A stretch of DNA of 64,000 nt, taken from assembly GCA_937873135.1 (NCBI GenBank), contig CALMVQ010000132.1, forward strand, positions 1 through 64,000, written 5' to 3'. Made by a program: the position numbers and the translations under genes. The notes beneath the pieces were generated by a model, which had not been told where the DNA came from, made no database searches, and saw only the letters and a list, made by a program, of their open reading frames with translations. This document shows positions 7,924-17,083 of this stretch, piece after piece. This stretch comes from an uncultured Scytonema sp. Its GTDB lineage: Bacteria; Cyanobacteriota; Cyanobacteriia; Cyanobacteriales; Nostocaceae. Each line of letters starts with the position of its first letter. The first letter of the stretch is position 1.

Positions 7924-10719
7924 GCAGGTGGGGCTTGTTTGCCTTTGGATCCAGCTTATTCTAAGGAACGATTGACATTGATGCTATCAGATTCAGAAGC
8001 ATCTTTGCTATTGACTCAGGAGAAACTATTGACTGAATTGCCTGAACACCAAGCACGTGTGATCTGCGTGGATACAAACTGGGCAATTATCTCTCAAGAA
8101 AGTGATGAAAATTCAGTATGCATTGCAAAACCGACGAATTTAGCATATGTAATTTATACATCTGGTTCTACAGGAAAACCCAAAGGGGTAATGATTGAAC
8201 ATCAGTCTTTAGTAAACTTTACCGAAGCTGCAACTATTGAATATGGACTCAGTGTGCGCGATCGCATACTACAGTTTGCATCTATCAGTTTCGATGCTGC
8301 GGTAGAAGAAATCTATCCTTGTCTAACGTGTGGTGCAACATTGGTGTTGCGCACTAACGAAATAGTGAGTTCCATGTCTGTATCTGTGTTTCTGAAAAAG
8401 TGTCAGGCTTTGATGATAACACTGTTAAGTCTTCCGACAGCATACTGGCATCAAATGGTTTCAGAATTAGCAACAGCAAATCTGACTCTACCTGAATCAT
8501 TACGCTTAGTCCTCATTGGGGGAGAAGCAGTACTTCCTAAGCGAGTAGAAATGTGGAAAAAGTATGTAGGTGACTACCCCCAGCTCATAAATGGCTACGG
8601 AACCACTGAAACAACTGTACTTACAACGACGTATACATTACCAAGTTCAGCATCATTATCATTAGACCAAGAATTACGAGAATTGCCAATTGGACGTGCT
8701 ATTCATAATGTCCAGACTTATGTACTAGATCAATATTTACAACCAGTTGCTGTAGGCGTTCCCGGTGAACTCCACATCGGTGGTGGCTGTCTTGCGCGGG
8801 GCTACCTTAACCGCCCAGACTTGACTGACAAAAAGTTCATTTCCAATCCTTTTAGCGATCAACCTGGAGATCGCCTCTACAAAACTGGTGATTTAGTTCG
8901 CTACTTACCCGATGGCAACATAGAGTTTCTTGGTCGGTTGGATAATCAAGTGAAAATTAGAGGCTTCCGTATTGAGCCAGAGGAAATTGAAACCGCGCTT
9001 CTTCAACACTCAGCCATACTTTATGCCATAATCCTAGTTCGGGAAGATAACCCTGATAACAAACACTTAGTAGCTTATATAGTTCTAATTCAAGGAAAAA
9101 CTTTTACTCTTAGTGAACTGAACAGTTTCCTTAAAGAAAAGCTACCTAGCTACATGATTCCTTCAGCTTTTGTCATACTGGAGCATTTCCCCCTGACGCC
9201 TAATGGCAAAGTAGACCGTCAAGCTTTACTTCGACTAGATACATTTCAAAGAGAACTAAAACAAAATATTATTCCACCTAGCACTCCCACCGAAGAAATA
9301 TTGGTTAACATTTGGACTGATATTTTAGGGTTGAAAGAGATAAGTATTGACGATGATTTCTTTGCATTAGGAGGACATTCGCTCCTAATAGCTCAACTTA
9401 TTGCTCGGCTCCGCGATGCATTCTTTATAGAATTGCCAGTATCTTGCCTTTTAAAATCACCTAATTTGTTTGAAATAGCCAAAGCTATTGACAGCATTCT
9501 TCAAGGAGATACATCTACCGAAATTGATGCCGATGCTAAAATCGATTTAGACGCAGAAGTAATTTTAGATTCAACAATTACGCCTGTTGATTACTTTACT
9601 AAGCCAACTTCTATTTTACTTACAGGAGCAACAGGCTTCACGGGTTCTTTTCTACTCTATGAGCTTCTTCAGAAAACTTCAGCAGATATATACTGTTTGG
9701 TTCGTGCATCTAATGCTGAGAAAGGCAAAGAAAGATTGCAAAATCAACTTGAATCCTATGGTCTTTGGAATGAAATCTTCAAATCCAGAATTATTCCCCT
9801 CCCTGGAGATATGTCTAAGCCACTTTTAGGCTTATCGATGCAACAGTTTGATGATTTGGCTAAGAGAATTGATATTATTTATCATAATGGTGCTTGTGTC
9901 AATTTCCTTTATCCCTATTCAGTATTAAAAGCAACCAATGTTTTTGGAACTGAGGAAGTTTTAAGACTAGCTTGCCAAATCAAACCAAAGCCCGTACATT
10001 TTATCTCAACACTTTCTGTTTTCTCCTCATCTGCCTATTCTGAGTTGAGTCTAGTTAAAGAATCAAACCCTCTTAACTACAAACACGACCTTGAGAGCGG
10101 TTATGCTCAAAGTAAATGGGTTGCAGAAAAATTAATCAGGGAGGCACAAAAAAGAGGGCTTTCTGTATGTATATATAGACCTGGAAATATAACAGGTTCT
10201 AAAAATAATGGTATCTGTAATACAAATGACTTCATTTGGAGAATGGTCAAAAGCTGTATTCAAATTGGAATGGCACCAGATGTAGATATTACTGTAGACA
10301 TGACTCCTGTAGACTACGTGGCTCAAGCCATTGTCCATTTATCGTTACAAAGAAAGTCTTTTGGAAAGGCATTTCATCTATTTAATCCTTGTCCTATCCA
10401 CTGGACTATGTTAGTTGATAGGATACGCTCCTTCGGCTATCCACTTGAACTCATTTCATATGACAAGTGGCGTAACAAGCTCATCGCTCACGCAGAACGT
10501 TTTCCAGAAAATGCTTTACATCCTCTTTTACCTCTTTTCTTTGAAAAAAGTCCTTTTGAAAAGAGAGAGCCAAGGTATGACGGTCGAAACACACTTGATG
10601 GATTAGCTGGTAGTAATATCGTCCCCTATGTTGTAAATACGGAATTAATTCGCATTTATTTCTCATACTTTCAAAATAGCAGTTTCTTAAATCCTCCTTC
10701 GTCAATCACAACTCAGTAG
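7690..10719 (+). CDS. Single-module NRPS: adenylation, carrier, thioester reductase
   Basis: I place the start at ATG 7690 (MSVHNKC, after AAAGGGA); the 43 codons open upstream run through a MITE. The 1009-residue protein has an A domain (YTSGSTGKPKGVM at about 155-167, SFDAAVEEIYP with Asp202 for amino-group binding, NGYGTTETT, YKTGDLVRYLPDG, NGKVDRQALL), a carrier with LGGHSL (Ser564) and a C-terminal NADPH reductase (TGATGFTG at 645-652, Tyr805-x3-Lys809). It has no condensation domain. It should load one amino or related acid and release it as an aldehyde or alcohol, as Lys2-type enzymes do. The substrate may be the unusual amino acid made by the genes downstream (inference). Confidence 0.92.
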   Translation: MSVHNKCIHQLFEEQVIQTPNANAIEFEDSRLTYQELNCGANQLAHYLQSLNVGPDVIVGICMERSIELIVALLGVLKAGGACLPLDPAYSKERLTLMLSDSEASLLLTQEKLLTELPEHQARVICVDTNWAIISQESDENSVCIAKPTNLAYVIYTSGSTGKPKGVMIEHQSLVNFTEAATIEYGLSVRDRILQFASISFDAAVEEIYPCLTCGATLVLRTNEIVSSMSVSVFLKKCQALMITLLSLPTAYWHQMVSELATANLTLPESLRLVLIGGEAVLPKRVEMWKKYVGDYPQLINGYGTTETTVLTTTYTLPSSASLSLDQELRELPIGRAIHNVQTYVLDQYLQPVAVGVPGELHIGGGCLARGYLNRPDLTDKKFISNPFSDQPGDRLYKTGDLVRYLPDGNIEFLGRLDNQVKIRGFRIEPEEIETALLQHSAILYAIILVREDNPDNKHLVAYIVLIQGKTFTLSELNSFLKEKLPSYMIPSAFVILEHFPLTPNGKVDRQALLRLDTFQRELKQNIIPPSTPTEEILVNIWTDILGLKEISIDDDFFALGGHSLLIAQLIARLRDAFFIELPVSCLLKSPNLFEIAKAIDSILQGDTSTEIDADAKIDLDAEVILDSTITPVDYFTKPTSILLTGATGFTGSFLLYELLQKTSADIYCLVRASNAEKGKERLQNQLESYGLWNEIFKSRIIPLPGDMSKPLLGLSMQQFDDLAKRIDIIYHNGACVNFLYPYSVLKATNVFGTEEVLRLACQIKPKPVHFISTLSVFSSSAYSELSLVKESNPLNYKHDLESGYAQSKWVAEKLIREAQKRGLSVCIYRPGNITGSKNNGICNTNDFIWRMVKSCIQIGMAPDVDITVDMTPVDYVAQAIVHLSLQRKSFGKAFHLFNPCPIHWTMLVDRIRSFGYPLELISYDKWRNKLIAHAERFPENALHPLLPLFFEKSPFEKREPRYDGRNTLDGLAGSNIVPYVVNTELIRIYFSYFQNSSFLNPPSSITTQ

Positions 10720-10804
10720 TAAAGTTTTTAACACCAGCCAGATAAGAATGGTGTTCATAATCTCAAAAAAAATGCATCCATTTCAAGATAAAGAGGTGTT
10801 GTAA

Positions 10805-11494
10805 GTGAAAAATAAAAAGAAGTATGCACTAGTTACTGGAGGTACAACTGGCATTGGATATGCCATATCTCAAAAACTTATCAAAGATGATTACTTTGTT
10901 ATTGCAGCATCAAAAAATGCTGAAGCAAGACAAACAGACTATGTGTCTCACGCTATTACGCTAAATTTACAAGATAATAACTCAGTGAGGGAGTGTGTAA
11001 AGCAAGTCGTTGAAATTTCAGAAGGTCATTTAGATGTTTTAGTGAATTGTGCTGGTATAGGATCTGAATGTAAACTTGAAGATGAGTCAGAAGCAAATAT
11101 TCGGACTGTCTTAGATATAAATCTGTTTGGGACTATTATTTTAACAAATAAATTTATTCCAGCTTTAGAAAAAACAGCCGGAACTATCATTTTCATATCT
11201 TCTATTGCTGGTTTTAGAGGTTTTGCATTGTGGACTACATACTGTGCAAGTAAGTTTGGTCTAGAAGGCTACGCCACTGCTCTAAGAGAAGAATTACGCT
11301 CTCGTTCCATTCGTGTTTCTATCATCCGACCTGGTTCTGTTGAAACTCCCTTTTATGCCTCAAAACCTCCTGATGAACGTGTTAATTTTATGTCACCACA
11401 AACAGTAGCCAATTCAGTTTTATTATGTCTAGAAGCTGAAAAATCAGCATCTTTTGAGGAAATATTCATAAATAACAGTGTAGGTGATTTATGA
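10805..11494 (+). CDS. Short-chain dehydrogenase/reductase
   Basis: The start is GTG 10805 after AAGAGGTG. The 229-residue protein is a classical SDR: TGGTTGIG (11-18), NCAGIG, a serine-rich FISSIAG stretch, and Tyr146-x3-Lys150 in YCASKFGLEGY. It should use NAD(P)H to reduce or oxidise a carbonyl or alcohol. It lies 86 bp after the reductase-terminated NRPS and before the aminodeoxychorismate synthase. Likely jobs are reducing the released aldehyde or reducing a ring enone, as the SDRs of bacilysin and aeruginosin clusters do. The sequence does not decide between these. Confidence 0.88.
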   Translation: MKNKKKYALVTGGTTGIGYAISQKLIKDDYFVIAASKNAEARQTDYVSHAITLNLQDNNSVRECVKQVVEISEGHLDVLVNCAGIGSECKLEDESEANIRTVLDINLFGTIILTNKFIPALEKTAGTIIFISSIAGFRGFALWTTYCASKFGLEGYATALREELRSRSIRVSIIRPGSVETPFYASKPPDERVNFMSPQTVANSVLLCLEAEKSASFEEIFINNSVGDL

Positions 11495-11529
11495 CTTTTT
11501 GGTAACGAGTGCAAGCCCGTTTGTTGTGA

Positions 11530-11637
11530 ATGGTGCAAGATATCAGCCGCACAATTGCGAGCCAGCTTAGAGCAAGCACAGAGATCGCTAAACTTGCTGA
11601 GATTACTAGAAAGCCAATAAAGAGGATTGCAACATGA
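11530..11637 (+). CDS. Possible 35-codon leader ORF
   Basis: A short frame runs from ATG 11530 to TGA 11635-11637, and its stop overlaps the ATG of the next gene (ATGA). The 35 residues are polar and amphipathic with no recognisable family. No Shine-Dalgarno sequence is seen before its start, while the downstream gene has its own (AAAGAGGA). It may be chance, or a coupled leader that tunes the synthase. Confidence 0.25.
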   Translation: MVQDISRTIASQLRASTEIAKLAEITRKPIKRIAT

Positions 11638-13799
11638 AAACCCTGATTATTGACAACTATGACTCTTATACCTTTAATCTTTACCAATTAATTGCAGAAG
11701 TTAATGGAGAGTATCCCACTGTGATTTGCAACGATCAAGTTGTATGGGATGAACTGAAACAGTGGGGATTTGAGAACATCGTGATTTCACCAGGTCCTGG
11801 TCGTCCGGAGAACCCAAAAGATTTTGGAATCTGTCGTCAAACGATTCAAAATGCACAGGTGCCGCTTCTAGGCGTTTGCCTTGGACATCAAGGACTTGGT
11901 CATGGGTATGGAGGAAAAGTTATTCATGCGCCTGAAGTTCGGCATGGTCGGCTCAGTAAAGTTTATCACATTGGGACTGATCTGTTTGAGGGAATTCCAA
12001 CTCCATTCCCTGTTGTGCGCTACCATTCCTTGCTGGTTTCAGATGACCTACCAGACTGTTTAGAAAAAGTGGCGTGGACGGAGGACAACCTTGTGATGGG
12101 ACTGCGCCATCGCTCTAGGCCGCTATGGGGTGTGCAGTTTCATCCAGAGTCAATCTGTACTCAGTATGGACATACCTTGTTAGAGAATTTTAGACAAATG
12201 ACTCTAAAATTTGCCCAAGAGCGAGGCAGCAGTCCTAGAAAACACTATTGGACACTAAATAGTGGGACTGCTCCAATGCCTTCAAGTTCTTCAAGCCAAA
12301 AACAGCAACAGGAATTTGAACTTTGTACACGCAAGCTGAATCTCTGCCCCGATACCGAGCAGATGTTTGTGCATTTGTTTGGCTTTTCACCAAATGCATT
12401 TTGGCTAGACAGCAGTCGTGTTGAACCCGGTCTTTCTCGCTTCTCCTTCATGGGAGATAGCAGTGGCGAAAACAGTCTCCTGATTCACTATCGGACGCGA
12501 TCGCAGGAACTGACGATTACACAGTCCGATACCGTAAGCTGTAGGACAGAGGGGATTTTCGAGTATCTCCAACGGGAAATTGAACGGCGACACTGCCCAT
12601 CTGATGATCTGCCCTTCGATTTCAACTGCGGGTTTGTGGGTTACTTTGGATATGAACTAAAGGCAGAGTGCGGATATAAATTAAACTACCCTTCTGCCTT
12701 ACCCGATGCAATGTTCCTGTTGGCAGATCGGATGATTGTGATCGATCACCAAGAGCAAACCCTTTATCTGCTCTGCCTAATTCATCAGGGACAAACAGCA
12801 AGAGCAGAAGACTGGTTTGAATGGATTACACAACAGATTAATCACCTTCCTCCTCTGTCGCCGATTGTTCCTCTTAAGGCTCAGACACCTGTTATTTTCC
12901 AATTAAGCCGATCTAAAAGGACTTACCTTGATGATATTCAGACATGTTTGCAGGAAATTCACGAAGGAGAAACTTATCAAGTTTGTTTGACAAACCAGAT
13001 TCACACAGACGTGATTCCCGATCCACTGGCGTTCTATCGTTCATTACGCCGCATCAATCCTGCTCCCTATGCTGCATTTTTGCGCTTTGACGATGTGGCA
13101 ATTGCATGCTCGTCTCCAGAGCGATTTCTGCGCATTGATCGCCAAGGTTGGGTGGAAACAAAGCCGATCAAGGGGACGCTGCCACGAGGAAAAACACCCG
13201 ACGAAGATTTTATCCTGCGTGAACGATTGCGGAACAGCGAAAAAGATCGAGCTGAAAATCTGATGATTGTGGATTTGCTTCGCAATGATCTGGGACGGGT
13301 TTGTGCAGTTGGTACTGTCCATGTTCCCAAATTGATGGATGTGGAAACCTATGCCACGGTGCATCAACTGGTGACGACGATTCGCGGTCATTTACGCACC
13401 GAAATGAGCGCCATAGACTGCATTCGCAACGCATTTCCCGGCGGTTCTATGACAGGTGCCCCCAAGCTTAGAACCATGCAGATTATCGATCAATTAGAGC
13501 AATCAGCACGGGGAGTGTACTCAGGGGCGATCGGCTTCTTGGGATTGAATGGTTCAGCTGATTTGAATATTGTCATTCGTACCGCTGTGCTGACGAGCGA
13601 TCATACCTCGATTGGCGTTGGCGGAGGCATTGTGGCGCTTAGCGATCCCCAGATGGAGTTTCAGGAAATACTGCTGAAAGCAAAAGCATTGATCCATGCC
13701 ATGACGATCGCAACCCATGGAGCCGTTGATCCCGACCAATATTACATCCAGGGAATAGAAACAGCGGCTTTTGATAGCTATAAAAAAGTGCGTGCATAA
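11634..13799 (+). CDS. pabAB: Fused aminodeoxychorismate synthase (PabA-PabB)
   Basis: The 721-residue fusion starts with a class I glutamine amidotransferase (GVCLGHQG with nucleophile Cys82, FHPES with His170 and Glu172) and continues with a chorismate-binding domain (PIKGTLPRG with Lys513, AENLMIVDLLRNDLGRV, AFPGGSMTGAPK). The lysine in PIKGT marks PabB, whereas anthranilate synthases have PIAGT. The product should be 4-amino-4-deoxychorismate. Such fusions feed p-aminophenylalanine-type building blocks in antibiotic clusters. The BacA-like, BacB-like and mutase genes follow with short gaps. The C-terminal half is visibly more GC-rich than its neighbours. Confidence 0.92.
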   Translation: MKTLIIDNYDSYTFNLYQLIAEVNGEYPTVICNDQVVWDELKQWGFENIVISPGPGRPENPKDFGICRQTIQNAQVPLLGVCLGHQGLGHGYGGKVIHAPEVRHGRLSKVYHIGTDLFEGIPTPFPVVRYHSLLVSDDLPDCLEKVAWTEDNLVMGLRHRSRPLWGVQFHPESICTQYGHTLLENFRQMTLKFAQERGSSPRKHYWTLNSGTAPMPSSSSSQKQQQEFELCTRKLNLCPDTEQMFVHLFGFSPNAFWLDSSRVEPGLSRFSFMGDSSGENSLLIHYRTRSQELTITQSDTVSCRTEGIFEYLQREIERRHCPSDDLPFDFNCGFVGYFGYELKAECGYKLNYPSALPDAMFLLADRMIVIDHQEQTLYLLCLIHQGQTARAEDWFEWITQQINHLPPLSPIVPLKAQTPVIFQLSRSKRTYLDDIQTCLQEIHEGETYQVCLTNQIHTDVIPDPLAFYRSLRRINPAPYAAFLRFDDVAIACSSPERFLRIDRQGWVETKPIKGTLPRGKTPDEDFILRERLRNSEKDRAENLMIVDLLRNDLGRVCAVGTVHVPKLMDVETYATVHQLVTTIRGHLRTEMSAIDCIRNAFPGGSMTGAPKLRTMQIIDQLEQSARGVYSGAIGFLGLNGSADLNIVIRTAVLTSDHTSIGVGGGIVALSDPQMEFQEILLKAKALIHAMTIATHGAVDPDQYYIQGIETAAFDSYKKVRA

Positions 13800-13805
13800 A
13801 AAATA

Positions 13806-14402
13806 ATGAATAACCAACTGATTTTCGCAACTCTTGGACCTGCTGGCACCTGCCACGAGCTTGCGACTGAAGCTTACATTGAGTTTCAGCAAGTGCCCAA
13901 TGCCAAAGTAGAACTGTTTGAAGATCTTTCACAAGCACTGGAAGTACTGCGTAATGGTAAAGTTCACTTTATCATTCAAAACTCTGCTCATCCCAAAGTT
14001 TATGAATTAACAGAAAAGTACTTTCGGGAAGTGTTCGTGATTGATAGCTTCTTATGTCCAACTCGTGCTATAGGGGTACTAAGCCGTCGCGATGTAGAAC
14101 ATCCCCGCAGTCTAGGACTGATGCCTGCTACGCGGGCTTATGTCAATATAGAACGCTGGGATACCTTTACCTATGAGACGGCCAAGCCCGTGGTAGGACA
14201 AAACTTGCTTGCGGGTAAGTATGATAGCGGGATCGCGTCTTTGCACTTTGCTGAAGAAAATCCTGATGTATTGGTAGTTGATGAAGTTATTGGCTCTATC
14301 CAAACGGCTTGGCTGGTATATGGTCAAAAGCATAATAGACAGCAGGGAGTGATTGGGATCAAAAATCCCAAACTTTTCCAGTCAGAACTTTCTCATTCAT
14401 AG
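13806..14402 (+). CDS. BacA/AerD-like prephenate decarboxylase
   Basis: The 198-residue protein aligns by eye along its length with B. subtilis BacA: TLGPAGTCHELATEAYI near the start, then a PTRAIGVLSRRDVE block, YETAKPVVGQNLLAGKYDSGIAS and SIQTAWLVYGQ at the end. BacA and AerD decarboxylate prephenate without aromatisation to give dihydro-hydroxyphenylpyruvate. Here the preceding gene makes 4-amino-4-deoxychorismate and a mutase is nearby, so the substrate is likely 4-amino-4-deoxyprephenate (inference). It begins 7 bp after the synthase stop and is probably co-transcribed. A prephenate dehydratase role is less likely because no ACT domain is present and the length is BacA-like. Confidence 0.82.
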   Translation: MNNQLIFATLGPAGTCHELATEAYIEFQQVPNAKVELFEDLSQALEVLRNGKVHFIIQNSAHPKVYELTEKYFREVFVIDSFLCPTRAIGVLSRRDVEHPRSLGLMPATRAYVNIERWDTFTYETAKPVVGQNLLAGKYDSGIASLHFAEENPDVLVVDEVIGSIQTAWLVYGQKHNRQQGVIGIKNPKLFQSELSHS

Positions 14403-14419
14403 GTAATCACATTAAAAAA

Positions 14420-15079
14420 ATGTCAATATTTTTCCCAGTTCCTCGAACTATAAAGACTCGCTCAGATTTAGAGTTGACTGTTTTCCAGTGTCAAGAAATA
14501 GTCATTCAATTAGCTGAGATTATGCCAGGAGCAATTTTTGAGCCTCATCAACATCCAGAAAGCCAAATGGGTATGCTTTTTTCTGGTTGTGTAGAAATCA
14601 ACGTCAATGGTAAGAAAGCAATTTTAGAGCCGTTTCAGCAGGTGTATGTCGCAGGAACTAATATTCCTCATGGTTCTGTGATTCTTTCTGAAGAAACCGT
14701 TTTAGGATTTGAGATGAAGTATCTAATAGGATCTCAATTAGATGACCATATTGACGAACCTATCCTCAGCTTACAGCCTACGATAGATAAAACTACAGGT
14801 TTTCCTTGTAAGTTCGGTGCTTGTTCCTGGTTTCAGATAGCAATTTTGGAAATTCCTGCAAATGAGCAATTGCCCAAATGTACAACTACCACAGAGGAAA
14901 TTGGCATTATTCTCAATGAGCAAATCATGATGAAAGTAGGTGAGTCAGAAAAACTTCTAGAATATGGTAGCATTTACTATGCTCCTGCGGGTGTTTCCCA
15001 TAGTGGGTATAGCACTTCAGATAAAACGATTTCTTTAATTAGAGTTTCGCTACCATCATATTCCCATTTGTTTGCTTGA
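14420..15079 (+). CDS. BacB/AerE-like bicupin isomerase
   Basis: The 219-residue two-cupin protein resembles BacB. The first cupin keeps the metal motif EPHQHPESQMGM (about 43-54) and a later IPHGS histidine. In the second, the place where BacB has its HxH pair reads LPKCTTTTEEIG, so those histidines are lost, although a late GVSHSG histidine remains. BacB shifts the double bond of the BacA product. Here the substrate is probably the amino analogue. It lies 17 bp after the BacA-like gene. The degenerate second site may change activity or simply show that one metal is enough. Confidence 0.82.
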   Translation: MSIFFPVPRTIKTRSDLELTVFQCQEIVIQLAEIMPGAIFEPHQHPESQMGMLFSGCVEINVNGKKAILEPFQQVYVAGTNIPHGSVILSEETVLGFEMKYLIGSQLDDHIDEPILSLQPTIDKTTGFPCKFGACSWFQIAILEIPANEQLPKCTTTTEEIGIILNEQIMMKVGESEKLLEYGSIYYAPAGVSHSGYSTSDKTISLIRVSLPSYSHLFA

Positions 15080-15121
15080 GGAGAGTAAGAAACTGTTTCT
15101 AAAGAAATGTAAAGGGAGACA

Positions 15122-15143
15122 AAATTAGGCGATCGCCTAATTT
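15122..15143. promoter_or_regulatory. Perfect 22-bp palindrome around a HIP1-like core
   Basis: Arms AAATTAGGCGA (15122-15132) and their inverse complement meet at GGCGATCGCC. It lies between the bicupin and mutase genes. HIP1 octamers are common in cyanobacteria, but the extra six A/T-rich base pairs per arm make this longer than usual. It could be an operator or a short hairpin. No factor can be named. Confidence 0.4.
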
Positions 15144-15178
15144 GATGATTAGCAAACAAGCAAGGAGTGAAAATAGTA

Positions 15179-15469
15179 GTGAAAACCATAAGCGAACTGG
15201 AAGCTTTTAGACAAGAAATTGATGCCGTGGATTGTCAGATTATTGAGGCATTAGCCAAGCGGTTTGAGATTGCCAAACGGGTGGCGGACTTTAAGAAGCA
15301 ACAAGGAATTCCGATGATGCAACCGGGTCGGGTGGAAGCCGTGAAACAACGTCGTCGGGAACTGGGGATGCAGCATGGTCTGGATGGAGAATTTATGATC
15401 GCACTGTACAGCTTGATCATTCAGGAAACCTGCTGTATGGAAGATGAAATTATAGAAACGCAAGGTTAA
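15179..15469 (+). CDS. AroQ-type chorismate mutase (aminodeoxychorismate mutase candidate)
   Basis: GTG 15179 is preferred because AAGGAG (15162-15167) lies 11 nt before it; an in-frame GTG at 15167 would overlap that site. The product is 96 residues, all helical AroQ fold: an ELEAFRQEIDAVDCQIIEAL helix with its Arg, RFEIAKRVADFKK, and a C-terminal helix with LYSLIIQETC. Family members convert chorismate to prephenate, and PapB-type members rearrange 4-amino-4-deoxychorismate. Between an aminodeoxychorismate synthase and aminotransferases, the amino substrate is the better guess. No fused dehydratase or dehydrogenase domain is present. Confidence 0.87.
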   Translation: MKTISELEAFRQEIDAVDCQIIEALAKRFEIAKRVADFKKQQGIPMMQPGRVEAVKQRRRELGMQHGLDGEFMIALYSLIIQETCCMEDEIIETQG

Positions 15470-15573
15470 TCACTACTGATTTTTCAGCAAAAACCATGAG
15501 TATGGTGTCTATATTAATTTAGACTCAGCTGATCGTTAAGTGTAATTTTTCACAACTAATTTAGGATTGCTAT

Positions 15574-16989
15574 ATGGCCTTAGAACTTTGCTCTTGGACT
15601 TACCTTGATGGACGCATCCTGCCAACTGAGGTTGCATGTTTGCCTGTAGATAATCATGCCATCAATTTCGGAACTGCTGCCTTTGAAGCATTTCGGCTTT
15701 ATCCCACTTCCAATGGCTCAAAGATATTAGGACTAGATCTCCATCTCAACCGATTACGATTGTCAATGTTATCTTTGGGACTATCCGCCATAGAACCCGA
15801 AGACATTATCAAAGCATTGTGGCAAACCGTAAGTCAGAACGATTTACAACAGGGATATATACGTCTGCTAGTATATCCAAACGGAAATTGTTTGGGGTTA
15901 GATCCTTCCCCATTCCCTACGGCTGCACTGATTCTAGCTTGGCGCGCGGAAAGTTCAGGATTTTTACCACCACTGACTTTAGGAATTAGTCATATCCGTC
16001 GTCCCTCTGCCGGTTCTACCCTCTCTAGGGCTAAAATTAGTGGCTTCTACGCTGTCGAAGCTGCTGCTGATCGTCTCGCCAAAAAACAAGGATTTGACGG
16101 TGCTGTCATGTTGAACCCAGATGGAACCATCTGCGAGATGACAGGAGCAAATATTTTCATCGTGAAAGACTCTATTTTGTATACTCCTATTCTTCCTCAG
16201 AGTATTGATGGAGTAACAAGGCGTTTGGTGATTGAGTTAGCGAATACATTGAGTATCCCTGTAAAAGAAGTACCCCTGCCCTTGGGAGACTTAATAGTAG
16301 CAGATGAAGTATTTGTTACCGGAACTTATCACAGTATCCGTCCTGTTGCTGCCGTAGCTGGACAGGTTCTCAGTAGCCAATTTCCCGGACCTGTCACCCA
16401 ACTGCTTCAAGAGCGTTTCCAGAAAATGGTTGACAACCCAGAAGATGAAATAGCATCTCGTTGGCTGACAGGGACGGTTTTAGAAAAATCTACGCCCAAG
16501 GCTGTTGCTCGACAAGAATACCAGATTCGTCCTGCTCAGTTAACTGACATTCCTGCCTTGGTTGCAAGCATTGGTTCCCTGTTAGCAGAACTAAAAGGTG
16601 TTCCAGAATTTCAACTTCCTGCTGCTTCAGCTTCCGTTTGTCAGCGTCTGATAGAGGGAAAATATCCTGGTACTATTTTCGTTGCCAGTTCACAAGGGGA
16701 AAATCATTCTATCCTCGGTTTGATTACTTTAACCATGCAAGAAGCGATTCATGTGGGGGGTGCCTATGGACTAATTCAGGAGCTATGGGTTCATCCAGAC
16801 CATCGAAGTCAAACTATCGGTGAAAATCTCATTCAAGCTGTTGAAACCTACAGTCATCAACAGGGAATTTCTCGGATAGAAGTTTGTTTATCAACCCATG
16901 ATTTCCCTAGCTTTTCTAGCACCCACCATTTTTATCAAAAGAGTGGCTTTCTAGATTTTGGTCCTCGAATGCGGAAGATGCTTGGATGA
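15574..16989 (+). CDS. Class IV aminotransferase fused to GNAT acetyltransferase
   Basis: Residues 1 to about 300 form a class IV PLP enzyme related to branched-chain aminotransferase and aminodeoxychorismate lyase, with PLP lysine Lys154 in SRAKISGFYAVEAA and the GTICEMTGANIFIV strand. From about 312 to 471 is a GNAT domain starting YQIRPAQLTDIPALV, with acetyl-CoA motif ELWVHPDHRSQTIGENLI and a late HHFYQKSGF. The frame is continuous, so this is a true fusion. The first half may transaminate a keto acid or act as a lyase, and the second should acetylate an amine. The HDAC-family gene next door could remove that group later (inference). Confidence 0.88.
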   Translation: MALELCSWTYLDGRILPTEVACLPVDNHAINFGTAAFEAFRLYPTSNGSKILGLDLHLNRLRLSMLSLGLSAIEPEDIIKALWQTVSQNDLQQGYIRLLVYPNGNCLGLDPSPFPTAALILAWRAESSGFLPPLTLGISHIRRPSAGSTLSRAKISGFYAVEAAADRLAKKQGFDGAVMLNPDGTICEMTGANIFIVKDSILYTPILPQSIDGVTRRLVIELANTLSIPVKEVPLPLGDLIVADEVFVTGTYHSIRPVAAVAGQVLSSQFPGPVTQLLQERFQKMVDNPEDEIASRWLTGTVLEKSTPKAVARQEYQIRPAQLTDIPALVASIGSLLAELKGVPEFQLPAASASVCQRLIEGKYPGTIFVASSQGENHSILGLITLTMQEAIHVGGAYGLIQELWVHPDHRSQTIGENLIQAVETYSHQQGISRIEVCLSTHDFPSFSSTHHFYQKSGFLDFGPRMRKMLG

Positions 16990-17083
16990 GGTATTTAGCA
17001 TGACAATATAACCCGTGAAGGTCAATTAAAGTAGTAAGGAACGACATGACAACTACAAATATACGTTTGTGGAGGGTGATTGC

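Noticed and set aside
13044-13434. Several minus-strand frames inside pabAB
   Set aside because: They are shadows of a strongly coding + strand gene; none has a ribosome site or recognisable motif.
13806-15079. Standard aeruginosin (Choi) or bacilysin cluster
   Set aside because: The BacA/BacB-like pair fits, but the aeruginosin NRPS modules and the bacilysin ligase are missing, and an aminodeoxychorismate synthase and mutase are present instead.
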